Below the pieces are notes generated by a model. That model made no database searches, was not told the DNA's origin, and worked only from the letters and a program-made list of their open reading frames with translations. Position numbers and translations under genes: made by a program. Below are positions 42,705 to 52,028 of a stretch of DNA of 64,000 bases, in pieces. The DNA is taken from positions 1 through 64,000 of the forward strand of contig JBEBSD010000030.1 in the NCBI GenBank assembly GCA_040394475.1, read 5' to 3'. Positions within the stretch are counted from its first letter, which is position 1. Each line of letters starts with the position of its first letter. Source of the stretch: JBEBSD01 sp040394475. GTDB taxonomy: Bacteria > Bacteroidota > Bacteroidia > Cytophagales > Spirosomataceae.

Positions 42705-44666
42705 ATGAAAAAAGGTAATAGATTGCAGCTTGCGGACTTGTCCGTTCTTTTACTGGTATGGGTATTCCTGACAGGATGCCGCCCGGGTGATCACACCGCG
42801 CCGGACCAGAACATTCTGATCAGGGAAGTGTCTGTCCCGTCCGAAATTAATGTTGCCGTGCAGGGCGATGTGACTATTTCGGGAAAAGGGTTTACTGCGA
42901 ACGACAAAATCAGATTAGTCCTGATCACCGACGACAGCCGGCTTTATACAGTCGATCTGCTGTCCGTTGACGAGCATTCGGCAACATTTACACTTCCGGA
43001 AGGATTTGCAGCCGGCAAATACCAGCTGGTGCTGGTAAGGGGCGATCAGGAACTTGCCTTAGGCGCCAGCACCTTCAACATCCTTATTGCAACCGACCTC
43101 CCCGACAGAGCAGGCATGACGGTCAAAGGCCTGGTGCACAGCAACGGCGCGGGCGTGGCCGGCGTAGTTGTTTCCGATGGCGACGAAGTAACGGTTACAG
43201 ATGAAAATGGGGTGTATTACCTCCCCTCGGAAAAAAAGAACGGATATGTCTTCATAGCCGTTCCAGGGAATTACGAAGTAGCAGCACAAGACAACATTCC
43301 GCAGTTCTTCAAAAAGCTCACCGGCGGCAGCGCCGTCGAGCAAAAGGATTTTTCACTGACTCCCGCCGCCGCCGGCAAGCATGTTGTCCTTGCCTTGTCA
43401 GACTGGCACCTGGCTAACCGTAATAACGATCTGCAGCAGTTCGGCGCCGGGTTTCTTCCCGATGTAAATGCGACCATTAATGACTATTCCGCAGCCGGTG
43501 CAAAAGTATACGGGGTGGCGCTGGGCGATATGTCGTGGGACGCCTACTGGTATACCAATAATTTTGGCCTTGCAGAATATGTGGCCGAGATGAAAAAAGT
43601 GAATTGCCCGATGTTTAACGTGATCGGCAATCATGACCACGATCCGTACGTGCAGGGTGACCGGGAAGCGGAAAACAAGTACAGGGAAGTCATCGGCCCC
43701 ACTTATTACTCCTTTAACCTGGGAGAAGTTCATTACGTCGTGCTTGACAATATAGAATATGTAAACCGCGGCGGCGCTGAGGGCGTGATCGGAGAACGCA
43801 ATTACAACGATGTGATTTTGCCTGCTCAGATGGAATGGCTGAAAAAGGATCTGGCCACCCTCGCCGATAAAAGCGCCCCGGTTGTTATCGCCATGCATGC
43901 GCCGCTATACGGTACCCCGGACGTTGATGGCAGCGGCGGGCAGGTAAACCGGCTTTCGCTCAATAACAGCGCAGCGTTTCTTGCCGCGCTGCAGGGATTC
44001 CGGGAAGTACACCTGATCACCGGCCACATTCATACCAATTATACGGTAGAACATTCGGCATCGCTGACAGAGCGTAATATAGGCGCCGTATGTGCCACAT
44101 GGTGGTGGACAGGCAGAAACGGATACGCCGATAACCACATCTGCAAAGACGGCAGTCCCGGCGGCTATGGCGTGATGACGATAGACGGCCGTGAGGTGAA
44201 GTGGTATTACAAGAGTATCGGTAAGCCCCGAAGCTATCAATTCAGGTCGTATGACCTCAACAAGGTACATATTACGGCTGCAGCGCACGCGCCGAATGCG
44301 ACGGAAGAAGCCCTGGCCGCATATGCCGGCGAATATGCCACTCCTAATCTGAAGAATGAAGTGCTGCTGAATGTGTGGGGGTATGACACCGGGTGGAGTA
44401 TCGAGGTACGCGAAGGCAATACCGTACTGCCGGTAACGCGGGTGTCGGCGCGCGACCCGCTTCATATTATCTCCTACGAAGCCAAAAGGCTGAATGCCGG
44501 CGCTGTGCCCACGGCGTCATTTGTTACCGGCAATACCGCGCACCTCTTTAAAGTTACAGCCTCAAGCGCTGTTTCCACGCTTGAAATCAACGTAACGGAT
44601 CGTTTCGGTACGGTTTATTCGGAAACGATGCAACGTCCCAAGGAATTTACCTATTCGTCAGACTAA
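42705..44666 (+). CDS. Calcineurin-like phosphoesterase lipoprotein
   Basis: The 653-residue protein has a lipoprotein leader (VFLTGC, Cys25), an IPT/TIG-like domain (about 40-140), and a small carboxypeptidase-regulatory-like domain (GLVHSNGAGVAGVVVSDGDEVTVTDENGVYYL). A metallophosphatase core follows: LSDWHLAN, LGDMSWD, GNHDHDPY, HAPLYG and TGHIHTNY supply the metal-binding and catalytic residues. A C-terminal domain of the MetallophosC type ends it. It sits just upstream of a SusC/SusD pair, suggesting phosphate release from an external substrate before uptake. Confidence 0.9.
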   Translation: MKKGNRLQLADLSVLLLVWVFLTGCRPGDHTAPDQNILIREVSVPSEINVAVQGDVTISGKGFTANDKIRLVLITDDSRLYTVDLLSVDEHSATFTLPEGFAAGKYQLVLVRGDQELALGASTFNILIATDLPDRAGMTVKGLVHSNGAGVAGVVVSDGDEVTVTDENGVYYLPSEKKNGYVFIAVPGNYEVAAQDNIPQFFKKLTGGSAVEQKDFSLTPAAAGKHVVLALSDWHLANRNNDLQQFGAGFLPDVNATINDYSAAGAKVYGVALGDMSWDAYWYTNNFGLAEYVAEMKKVNCPMFNVIGNHDHDPYVQGDREAENKYREVIGPTYYSFNLGEVHYVVLDNIEYVNRGGAEGVIGERNYNDVILPAQMEWLKKDLATLADKSAPVVIAMHAPLYGTPDVDGSGGQVNRLSLNNSAAFLAALQGFREVHLITGHIHTNYTVEHSASLTERNIGAVCATWWWTGRNGYADNHICKDGSPGGYGVMTIDGREVKWYYKSIGKPRSYQFRSYDLNKVHITAAAHAPNATEEALAAYAGEYATPNLKNEVLLNVWGYDTGWSIEVREGNTVLPVTRVSARDPLHIISYEAKRLNAGAVPTASFVTGNTAHLFKVTASSAVSTLEINVTDRFGTVYSETMQRPKEFTYSSD

Positions 44667-44697
44667 CCGTGTTGTTAATGCTCAAAACAATTACTCA

Positions 44698-47600
44698 ATG
44701 AAAACAAGAACAATCGTTGTACTGCTGACAGCATTGCTGCTGTCAGGGGTATCCATGCAGACGATGGCGCAGGACCGGGTGGTGACAGGAACTGTATTTG
44801 AAAGTGACGGACAAACACCGGTTATCGGAGCCTCTGTTATGCTCAAGGGGACCTCCTCGGGGACCATCACCGATTTAAACGGAACCTTCCGTCTGCAAGT
44901 AAAAGAAGAAAACGCTGTACTGGTGTTTTCGTTTGTAGGGTACGTGAGCCAGGAGGTAGCGCTGGGAAGCCGGACGTCGGTAGAGGTTTCGATGGCGCCG
45001 GACGAGAAGAACCTGGACGAGGTCGTGGTGACGGCCCTGGGCCTTACGCGCGAAGAGCGGTCGCTTGGCTATTCGATCACCAAAATCGGCGCGGATGCCG
45101 TCACGCAGGTGGCGACCAACAACTGGCTGAGCACGTTAAACGGCCGGGTGGCGGGGCTTTCGCTCAACGGCGCCGGTTCGGGTCCCATCAACTCCATGCG
45201 GGTAACACTCCGGGGCGACCAATCGCTCAACTACGGAAGCAATGAAGCGCTCTTCGTTGTCGATGGAATTCCTGTCAGATCAGGCACCACGGCTACGTCA
45301 TCAAGCAGCAGCTACACCAATGCCGGGTCGGATTTCCCGGTGGATTACGGTAACGGGGCCAGTGACATCAACCCGGAAGACATCGAATCGGTCTCGGTAT
45401 TGAAAGGTCCCGCGGCGACGGCCTTGTACGGTTCCCGCGCTGCCAACGGGGCGATCGTTATCACCACAAAATCGGGACGCAAAAGCAAGGGTATCGGGAT
45501 AACACTCCGGTCGTCTGTTGTGGCGGAGAAGGCCGGTTACTGGCCGGATTTCCAAACGGAATACGGATCGGGAACCGATATGGGGCTCAATGAATACAAC
45601 TTCTGGACATTGAGTCCGGACCAGGTCGGTTCGGATAATTTTCCGCCAAGGAATATTTCCCGCTACGCATGGGGCGAAAAGCTGGATCCCGGTAAACTGC
45701 GCTACCAGTATGAAGGGAAGAACTGGGAAACCGGCGAGATCGTAAGGACGCCTTTTGTCTATCAGGATGATTGGTTTACCGGCATATTCAAAACGGGGAT
45801 GACCTATACGAATTCTATTGACGTCAGCGGAAGCAATGGAAAGGGCACCAGTGTACGCGTGTCGGTTAACCAGAACAAAAGCAACTGGATATTGCCAAAT
45901 ACCGGTTTTGACAGAAAGAATGTTTCCTTTTCACTGGATACACCGGTAAACGATTGGGTTAAATTCAAAACAAAAATCAATTATTACCGGACCACCAGCG
46001 ATAACATGCCCATGGCCGGTTACCACCAGACTACCGTGATGTACGACCTGATGTGGGGGTACAACACCAATTCCATGAGCAACTGGAGAGACGAGTACTT
46101 CCAGGGGAGGTTCAACGCCGTCAACAGGAATGCCACCATTTCGGAGAACGGCAACAGTCTGGTCTTTGCGGGAACGGGCTCTTATAACCCGTACAGGGTC
46201 CTTTACGAAGAATTGAACGCAATGACTAAAAACAGGGTATTCGGCCTGGCCGGTTTCTCGGTCGATCTGGCCAGTCTGACGGAAGGCCTTACCCTGGATG
46301 TCAAGACGGGGGTGGATATGAGCACTGATTTCCGCACGCAACGGAAGCCGAAAATGACTTTCGGGTGGGAGAACGGTTTCTACAGGGAGCAGTCGCTCAT
46401 GAACTATGAATTCAATTCGGATTTCCTGCTCAAGTATGAGAAGGGATTTTCAGACAACCGGCTTTCCGCCACGATTGCGTTTGGCGGGAACAACATGACC
46501 AACGAATACCAGAGCAACATAGTCCAGCTGAATGAACTGGATATCGACGGGGTGTATAATATTTCCAATGTACCCACCGGTGTGAACCCGAACCCGACGA
46601 ATTTCAGGAGCAAAAAGGTGATCAACAGCTTATACGGATTTGCTACGCTCGGCTGGGACGACGCGTATTACCTGGACATAACCGGGCGCAACGATTGGTC
46701 AAGCACCCTGGCGCGGGGCAACTGGTCTTATTTTTATCCGTCGGTTGCCGCCAGTGTATTGCTCGACCGCGTATTTGATTTTCAATCCGCTATCCCGGCT
46801 ATATCGCTGGCGAAACTCCGGTTGTCATGGGCAAACGTAGGGAACGATACCAGCCCCTATGCCCTCGATCAGTATTACAACGCTTCTTCCATCAGCGGCG
46901 GGTATACGCTGCCGGGTACGATTCCAGATCCGATGATCAAGCCTGAAAATGTGGAAAGCTGGGAACTCGGTCTGGACGCGAGGTTCTTTAAAAGCCGCCT
47001 GGGCCTTGATGTCGCTTTGTATAATTCCTCCACCACCAACCAGATTGTCGCGGTGGATATAGACCCGATCGTGGGTGCCTCTTCCATGCGGATCAATGTC
47101 GGTGAAATCAACAACAAGGGGATTGAAGTGGCTTTGTCCGGCACGCCTGTCAAGACGAAAGATTTTTCATGGGATGTCAGCCTGAATTGGACGAGAAACG
47201 TCACCAGGCTCGTGAGTTTACAAGGCGGCTGGGATCCTGAAACGCCGTTGGAAACAGACATGGGAACCACTATCGGCGGAAGGCTTCATGTGTATTCCTA
47301 TGTCGGGGAGGAAATGTATAAACTGTATGGTTTTGCGTTGAAAAAGGCCCCTGAAGGTGCTTACTACCTGGATGAAAACGGGAACCAGGCGAATGCTTCC
47401 GGGATGGTCGTGCTGGATGCGGCGAGTGGGCTGCCGTCTCTGGTGTCCACTGCTGATAATTACCTGGGAAAGGTAAGTCCCGACTGGAGAGGAGGTTTCA
47501 ACAGTTCCTTCAGGTACAAAGGCTTCACATTGAATATGTTATTCAACTACCAGTGGGGAGGGAACCGGTTTTCGGTAACGAACGGCATTTTGTCGTACCA

Positions 47601-48036
47601 GGGCAAGCTGAAGAATTCATTGGAAGGCCGGTACGATGGTATCGTGGCGGAGGGTGTCAACCTGGTCAGCACCGATGGAAACGGAGTCGAGGTCTACCAG
47701 CGCAACAACACGGTAACCAGCAACATTTACACCTACTACCAGGCGCTTACATTGGACCGTTACAACGGCGAAGCGCATACCTTCAGTACCTCTTTTCTGA
47801 AATTCAGGGAGGCAAGGCTTGAATATAATCTGCCGGCTGAACTCTGCAGAAAGACTGGTTTTCTGCAGGAGGCAAGCATTGCCGTATTTGCCACCAATAT
47901 CTTTTCATGGGATAAATGGCCGCAATTTGACCCGGAAGCGGGTATGATGACCGGCACGAATGTTTTCACCGGCATTGAAGCCGGCACCTACCCGATGACG
48001 CGTACGCACGGCATCAACCTGAGATTGTCGTTTTAA
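44698..48036 (+). CDS. SusC/RagA TonB-linked outer-membrane transporter
   Basis: The 1112-residue protein has a signal peptide cleaved near AQD (residues 24-26), a carboxypeptidase-D-like domain (VTGTVFESDGQTPVIGASVMLKGTSSGTITDLNGTFRL), the plug (VVVTALGLTREERSLGYSI; SVLKGPAATALYGSRAANGAIVITTKSG), and a beta-barrel ending RLSF. No STN domain is present, so it is not FecR-signalled. It lies 31 bases after the phosphoesterase gene and 18 bases before its SusD partner. Confidence 0.95.
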   Translation: MKTRTIVVLLTALLLSGVSMQTMAQDRVVTGTVFESDGQTPVIGASVMLKGTSSGTITDLNGTFRLQVKEENAVLVFSFVGYVSQEVALGSRTSVEVSMAPDEKNLDEVVVTALGLTREERSLGYSITKIGADAVTQVATNNWLSTLNGRVAGLSLNGAGSGPINSMRVTLRGDQSLNYGSNEALFVVDGIPVRSGTTATSSSSSYTNAGSDFPVDYGNGASDINPEDIESVSVLKGPAATALYGSRAANGAIVITTKSGRKSKGIGITLRSSVVAEKAGYWPDFQTEYGSGTDMGLNEYNFWTLSPDQVGSDNFPPRNISRYAWGEKLDPGKLRYQYEGKNWETGEIVRTPFVYQDDWFTGIFKTGMTYTNSIDVSGSNGKGTSVRVSVNQNKSNWILPNTGFDRKNVSFSLDTPVNDWVKFKTKINYYRTTSDNMPMAGYHQTTVMYDLMWGYNTNSMSNWRDEYFQGRFNAVNRNATISENGNSLVFAGTGSYNPYRVLYEELNAMTKNRVFGLAGFSVDLASLTEGLTLDVKTGVDMSTDFRTQRKPKMTFGWENGFYREQSLMNYEFNSDFLLKYEKGFSDNRLSATIAFGGNNMTNEYQSNIVQLNELDIDGVYNISNVPTGVNPNPTNFRSKKVINSLYGFATLGWDDAYYLDITGRNDWSSTLARGNWSYFYPSVAASVLLDRVFDFQSAIPAISLAKLRLSWANVGNDTSPYALDQYYNASSISGGYTLPGTIPDPMIKPENVESWELGLDARFFKSRLGLDVALYNSSTTNQIVAVDIDPIVGASSMRINVGEINNKGIEVALSGTPVKTKDFSWDVSLNWTRNVTRLVSLQGGWDPETPLETDMGTTIGGRLHVYSYVGEEMYKLYGFALKKAPEGAYYLDENGNQANASGMVVLDAASGLPSLVSTADNYLGKVSPDWRGGFNSSFRYKGFTLNMLFNYQWGGNRFSVTNGILSYQGKLKNSLEGRYDGIVAEGVNLVSTDGNGVEVYQRNNTVTSNIYTYYQALTLDRYNGEAHTFSTSFLKFREARLEYNLPAELCRKTGFLQEASIAVFATNIFSWDKWPQFDPEAGMMTGTNVFTGIEAGTYPMTRTHGINLRLSF

Positions 48037-48054
48037 TGATTAAACCAACAGGCA

Positions 48055-49629
48055 ATGAAAAGTTTAAGATATACGATTACATGCGGACTTGTGCTGGGAT
48101 TGCTTGGCGCATGCACCAATAATTTTGAGGAGATCAATACCAATCCGAACCGTACGACAGTGGGCATGATCCGTGCTTCGGGTTTATTCGAACCCCTGCT
48201 GTACAATTCTGCCAATCAATGGCTGAACCGCACCTGGTATTATAACAATGAGCTGATCCAGTTCACAGCGTTTACAGGGGGTGTCACCCGCAGGGAGCAT
48301 TTATACTTCCTGGAGGATTCGAGGGACTGGTACGGTTTCTGGAACCATTATGCTTCGTATGGCAACAATGTCAATCACATGTATCAATTGGCGCAGCAGC
48401 AGGACAACAAATCGCTGGAAGCCATTGCCCTGACGTTTAAGGTGCTGTTTTTCTCCAATATGACCGATATGTTCGGAAATGTCCCGTATGAAGAGGCATT
48501 TACGGGAAGGGCGCCCGGCGGGACCATTACACCGAAATTCAATACGCAAAAAGAAATTTACGAGTGGCTGTTTGCTGACCTGGAGGCGGCAAACGACCTG
48601 TATGCGACCAATCCTGTTTTTGAAAACCCGGCGATGGATGGTATGTACGGAGGCAATATGGCTTCCTGGAGGAAGTTTAATAACGCATTGTATCTCAGGC
48701 TTTTGTGCCGGGTGAGCGGTCGCCAGGAAATGAATGTGGGCGCGAAAATCACCGAGATGTTAAACAACCCCGGCAAGTACCCGATTTTTGCATCAAATGC
48801 GGACAATGCCACCGTTACTTTTTCGGGTAACGATCCTTACATCAGCAATTTCGGATTGACGACAGAAAGCGAGTTTACTTCCAGCGGAAGAAAGCTTACC
48901 AGGCAGCTTCTCGGCCTCACCGTGCAGACCGACGTCAATGGCAACCAGGTATATGTTGATCCTCGGCTGCCGATAATCGGCAAAAAAAATACCGTTGTTC
49001 AGGTGAATCCCGACGCTATCTGGATCGGCACAAAATCCGGTTGTACCGACGAGGAGCGAAGTGTAGTGGACCGGGGTTCCTCCTGGCTCAACTACAGGGT
49101 TTTCTGCCGGAGAGATGCCCCCGCTACCTATATGGATTATGCCGAAGTGCAGTTTATTTATGCCGAAGCTGCTCTTAAAGGATGGATTGCGGGCGGAGAA
49201 CAAGCGGCAAAAAGCTACTATGAAGCCGGCGTAACCGCTTCTATGGAAAAATGGTCGGCACAGGGCGCCTATTCAGAAACTCCGGTCACCATCACCCCGG
49301 CGGCCATTGCAGAGTACCTGTCGTCCCCGCTCGGCTCCTGGGAGCTGGCCGCCGACAAACACGAGTTCCTGGGCAACCAGAAATACCTGGCGCTCTTCTG
49401 GGTGGGCATGGAAGCCTATCACGAATACCGCCGGACAGGCTATCCGGTGCTGACAATCGGAGAGGGCACCATTTACAACGATCACGTGCTCCCCACGCGT
49501 TTCGGATACCCGGGCAGAACAATTTCTACCAACAGCGCCAACGCAGCGGAAGCGCTGAGCAATATGGGCGGCGCCAATGATATGAAAACGCCTGTATGGT
49601 GGAGTAAACAGGCGATTACGGGGAACTGA
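48055..49629 (+). CDS. SusD/RagB-family outer-membrane lipoprotein
   Basis: The 524-residue protein has a lipobox in GLLGAC (Cys20) and an opening NNFEEINTNPNRTT typical of the second SusD type. TPR-like helices follow (QDNKSLEAIALTFKVLFFSNMTDMFGNVPYEEAF), then the C-terminal region (YMDYAEVQFIYAEAALKG, KYLALFWVGMEAYHEYRRTGYPVL). It is the surface lid of the SusC encoded just upstream. A tandem repeat follows the stop immediately. Confidence 0.95.
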   Translation: MKSLRYTITCGLVLGLLGACTNNFEEINTNPNRTTVGMIRASGLFEPLLYNSANQWLNRTWYYNNELIQFTAFTGGVTRREHLYFLEDSRDWYGFWNHYASYGNNVNHMYQLAQQQDNKSLEAIALTFKVLFFSNMTDMFGNVPYEEAFTGRAPGGTITPKFNTQKEIYEWLFADLEAANDLYATNPVFENPAMDGMYGGNMASWRKFNNALYLRLLCRVSGRQEMNVGAKITEMLNNPGKYPIFASNADNATVTFSGNDPYISNFGLTTESEFTSSGRKLTRQLLGLTVQTDVNGNQVYVDPRLPIIGKKNTVVQVNPDAIWIGTKSGCTDEERSVVDRGSSWLNYRVFCRRDAPATYMDYAEVQFIYAEAALKGWIAGGEQAAKSYYEAGVTASMEKWSAQGAYSETPVTITPAAIAEYLSSPLGSWELAADKHEFLGNQKYLALFWVGMEAYHEYRRTGYPVLTIGEGTIYNDHVLPTRFGYPGRTISTNSANAAEALSNMGGANDMKTPVWWSKQAITGN

Positions 49630-49848
49630 GGGTTCGACTTCGCTCACCCACCGGGGTTCGACTTTGCTCACCCACCAGGGTTCGACTTTGCTCACCCACC
49701 AGGGTTCGACTTCGCTCACCCACCGGGGTTCGGCTCATCCACCGGGGTTCGACTTCGCTCATCCACCGGGGTTCGGCTCGGCTCACCCACCAGGGTTCGA
49801 CTTTGCTCACCCACCAGGGTTCGGCTTCGTTCACTCCGTTGCCTGTTC
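49628..49848. repeat. 24-bp tandem repeat between susD and the BACON gene
   Basis: About nine degenerate units of GGGTTCGACTTTGCTCACCCACCR (with CGCT or TGCT variants, and shortened units) run from the susD stop codon. It lies inside the apparent operon, so every transcript reaching the downstream gene would carry it. There are no unique spacers. Confidence 0.9.
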
Positions 49849-49849
49849 C

Positions 49850-49934
49850 CACCGCCCATTCCCCATTGCCTAATTACCTAACACCTAAAACCTAACACCT
49901 AAAACCTATTTACCTATCACCTAGTCACCTAACT
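49850..49934. repeat. CCTAACACCTAAAA-type short tandem
   Basis: After the 24-bp array comes CCGCCCATTCCCCATTGCCT, also found in altered form near 58007-58032. Degenerate CCTAACACCTAAAA units follow up to about 49932, just upstream of the BACON-protein start at 49944. Confidence 0.6.
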
Positions 49935-49943
49935 TTATCCATT

Positions 49944-51170
49944 ATGAAAACAAGTAGCTTCTTTTCAATAATGCGTGTGGGAATGGTCGTTATTTCAATG
50001 ATCGTTACCTGTGCATTTTTGCTGCAGTCATGCAAGGAAGATAACGGGGAAGCCGGCGCTCCCGGTTTCAGCATCGAAGGTAGTCCGACGGGCCTGATAG
50101 CGGGGGTCGCGGGTAAAACAGAGAACTATGTGGTGCGCTCCAATCGTCCGTGGAAAATCGTGGCGAAAGAGGAGGGCAACTGGGTAAAGGCATTTCCGGA
50201 CGAAGGGGATGATGACGGTATTTTCAGGATTATAGTGAGTGCCAACAGCGGCTTCGGACAACGCATCATGAACTTTGCCTTTGTGGTGGATGGAACAGAA
50301 CAGCCGGTGCTTTTTCGAGTGGAGCAGGAAGGCAATGTGCCGTATATCAATTTACCGGAAATAGTAACCGTCCCTTCTGCAGGAGGAGCCGTTGCAATAG
50401 ACGTCGCTTCCAATGTCAGCTGGAGTTATTCGCTAACCGATAACGACTGGCTTTCCGAAAGCGCCGTGACCCCGACCCGGCTTACCCTTACTGCTGCCGC
50501 CAACAATGGCCCGGAACGCTCCTTAACGCTAACGGTTACGGCAACGGATCATCCGGCTGTTTCAAAAGTGGTGAACCTGGTACAGTCGTCCAATTCGATT
50601 ATTCTCGAAGAAGATTTCAACTGGCTGACCTATGGCAGCGCTGTCCCTTATGTCACCACCGGTGAGACCATCATTACGAACTGGACGCCGCAGCAGCAGG
50701 ACAGAGGCTGGACAAGCTCACTCAACCCGGTTAGCAACGACAGGCCCTGTTACGCTCGTCAGGGTTTTGTAAAACTGGGCAAGACCAACTATGGAGGCGA
50801 TATTATTTCGCCTAAACTGTCGGCTATTGACGGATCGAAAAATGTAAAGGTGACGTTCAAAGCAGTGGCCTATGTTTCGGCAGGAGGAACCGTGATAGAT
50901 TCCCGTGATCTGGTAGTAGAGGTACTTGGGGGAGGAACGCCGAGCACCAGCCTGATCAAAGTGGAAAATGTTCCCAATGCACAAGCGGAGGATGATGCCG
51001 GTGTGGAGAACGACGTATGGGACCCGGCACGGGCATTTACCTTTACCATCACCGGGGCAACGGCCGAAACACAGATCAGGTTTTTGGGCAAGGCCTTTGA
51101 CCTGCGCAATGCCACGCCGACTACCAACCGAATCTTCCTGGATGATATTAAAGTGGAGATAGTTGATTAA
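49944..51170 (+). CDS. BACON-domain lipoprotein of the phosphoesterase/SusCD locus
   Basis: The 408-residue protein has a lipoprotein leader with LLQSC (Cys30). A BACON-like domain follows (INLPEIVTVPSAGGAVAIDVASNVSWSYSLTDNDWLSE...LTLTAAANNGPERSLTLTVTATDHPAVSKVVNLVQSS), preceded by a similar divergent domain (about 45-130). The C-terminal half is beta-rich and resembles a choice-of-anchor or binding module (ILEEDFNWLTYGSAVPYVTT...). Such proteins are often surface glycan-binding components of SusCD systems. It is cut off from susD by ~310 bases of repeats, and ligand binding is inferred. Confidence 0.8.
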   Translation: MKTSSFFSIMRVGMVVISMIVTCAFLLQSCKEDNGEAGAPGFSIEGSPTGLIAGVAGKTENYVVRSNRPWKIVAKEEGNWVKAFPDEGDDDGIFRIIVSANSGFGQRIMNFAFVVDGTEQPVLFRVEQEGNVPYINLPEIVTVPSAGGAVAIDVASNVSWSYSLTDNDWLSESAVTPTRLTLTAAANNGPERSLTLTVTATDHPAVSKVVNLVQSSNSIILEEDFNWLTYGSAVPYVTTGETIITNWTPQQQDRGWTSSLNPVSNDRPCYARQGFVKLGKTNYGGDIISPKLSAIDGSKNVKVTFKAVAYVSAGGTVIDSRDLVVEVLGGGTPSTSLIKVENVPNAQAEDDAGVENDVWDPARAFTFTITGATAETQIRFLGKAFDLRNATPTTNRIFLDDIKVEIVD

Positions 51171-52028
51171 TCGGGAAATTAAAAATAAAAGGCAAGTCTG
51201 TGTGGTTAAGTGGTTAAGAGGATAAACGATGATGTCTTCACCGTGGTTTGTGTCTTCACAGTCGACTTTAGAGCTGCACCCAACCCGGCTTCCCTACCCA
51301 ATCCCGAAGGGATGAAAGGATTATAGACTACCAGGACCGCAACAGCATGGCTAACCCCTACGGGTAGGGTGTCTAAACGGTGTTCGGAAATTTGTTGTAA
51401 ACAGCCTGCTGAAATGCACTTGGTGGCTGTCGAAATATCGGCCCTACAGGCCTTTCTACCGGGTGTTAGCTGCCATTTCCTACCAAAATAACGCCCCGAA
51501 TGGGGCTTTTACCACTTGTTGAAGGCTCGTAGAGCCGCGGGCGCTCAGCCGGTATTTAGGTAGTAGTGAGCATCCTCCATCGCGACAAAAGCCCCAGAGG
51601 GGCGGCATTTTCGATTCGTCGTATTATTGAAATCTCGCGTGGAAGGGACATTGTTGACCAGATACGGTATTGCTGGTTTTCTTACTAGAAAGGAGATGAG
51701 TTTGCCGTCTGAAAACCAATCATTTAAGTTGGTGTTAAGCCCCGGTTTTCCTGAAAAAACACACTTAGATTGGACACCCTACCTTTCGGGGTTGGTGTTC
51801 TCTTTGCAATTCTTTCGCTAGAATCCTGCCACCATTTCGGGGTTGGTACGGATCCCAGCGCAATCCGGGATTGGGTAACCAGGAATTCTCCCGACATTCT
51901 TACGTTGAGTTGACGGAGATGGTGGAGACGCAGTCCATGATTACGAAAGTGTCTTCAAAGTCCACTTGCTGCATGGTATCCAAAATGGTCTGTGGGGACA
52001 GAGACCATGGTCATAAACCCATTCCCCC
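51171..52028. other. Repeat-rich intergenic region, no gene
   Basis: No coding frame is convincing. Contents noted are a palindromic GTGGTTTGTGTCTTCACAG unit at 51233-51266, a candidate inverted-repeat element at 51353-51793, REP-like GCCCC/GGGGC hairpins at 51485-51510 and 51587-51611, and further palindromic units at 51948-52012 leading into the alcohol dehydrogenase stop. Confidence 0.7.
51353..51793. mobile_element. Candidate MITE with 21-bp terminal inverted repeats
   Basis: The left end (51353-51373) and the reverse complement of the right end (51773-51793) share AACCCC....GGTAGGGTGTC, with 18 of 21 bases identical. The 441-bp interval has no transposase and carries a REP-like hairpin in each direction. 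No target-site duplication was seen in the flanks. It could be a non-autonomous element or an assembly of smaller repeats. Confidence 0.45.

Noticed and set aside
49628..49848. CRISPR array
   Set aside because: The units are directly adjacent, degenerate and without unique spacers, and no cas gene is near.
51627..51821. Small plus-strand reading frame in the intergenic repeats
   Set aside because: Overlaps the right end of the candidate MITE and shows no family features.
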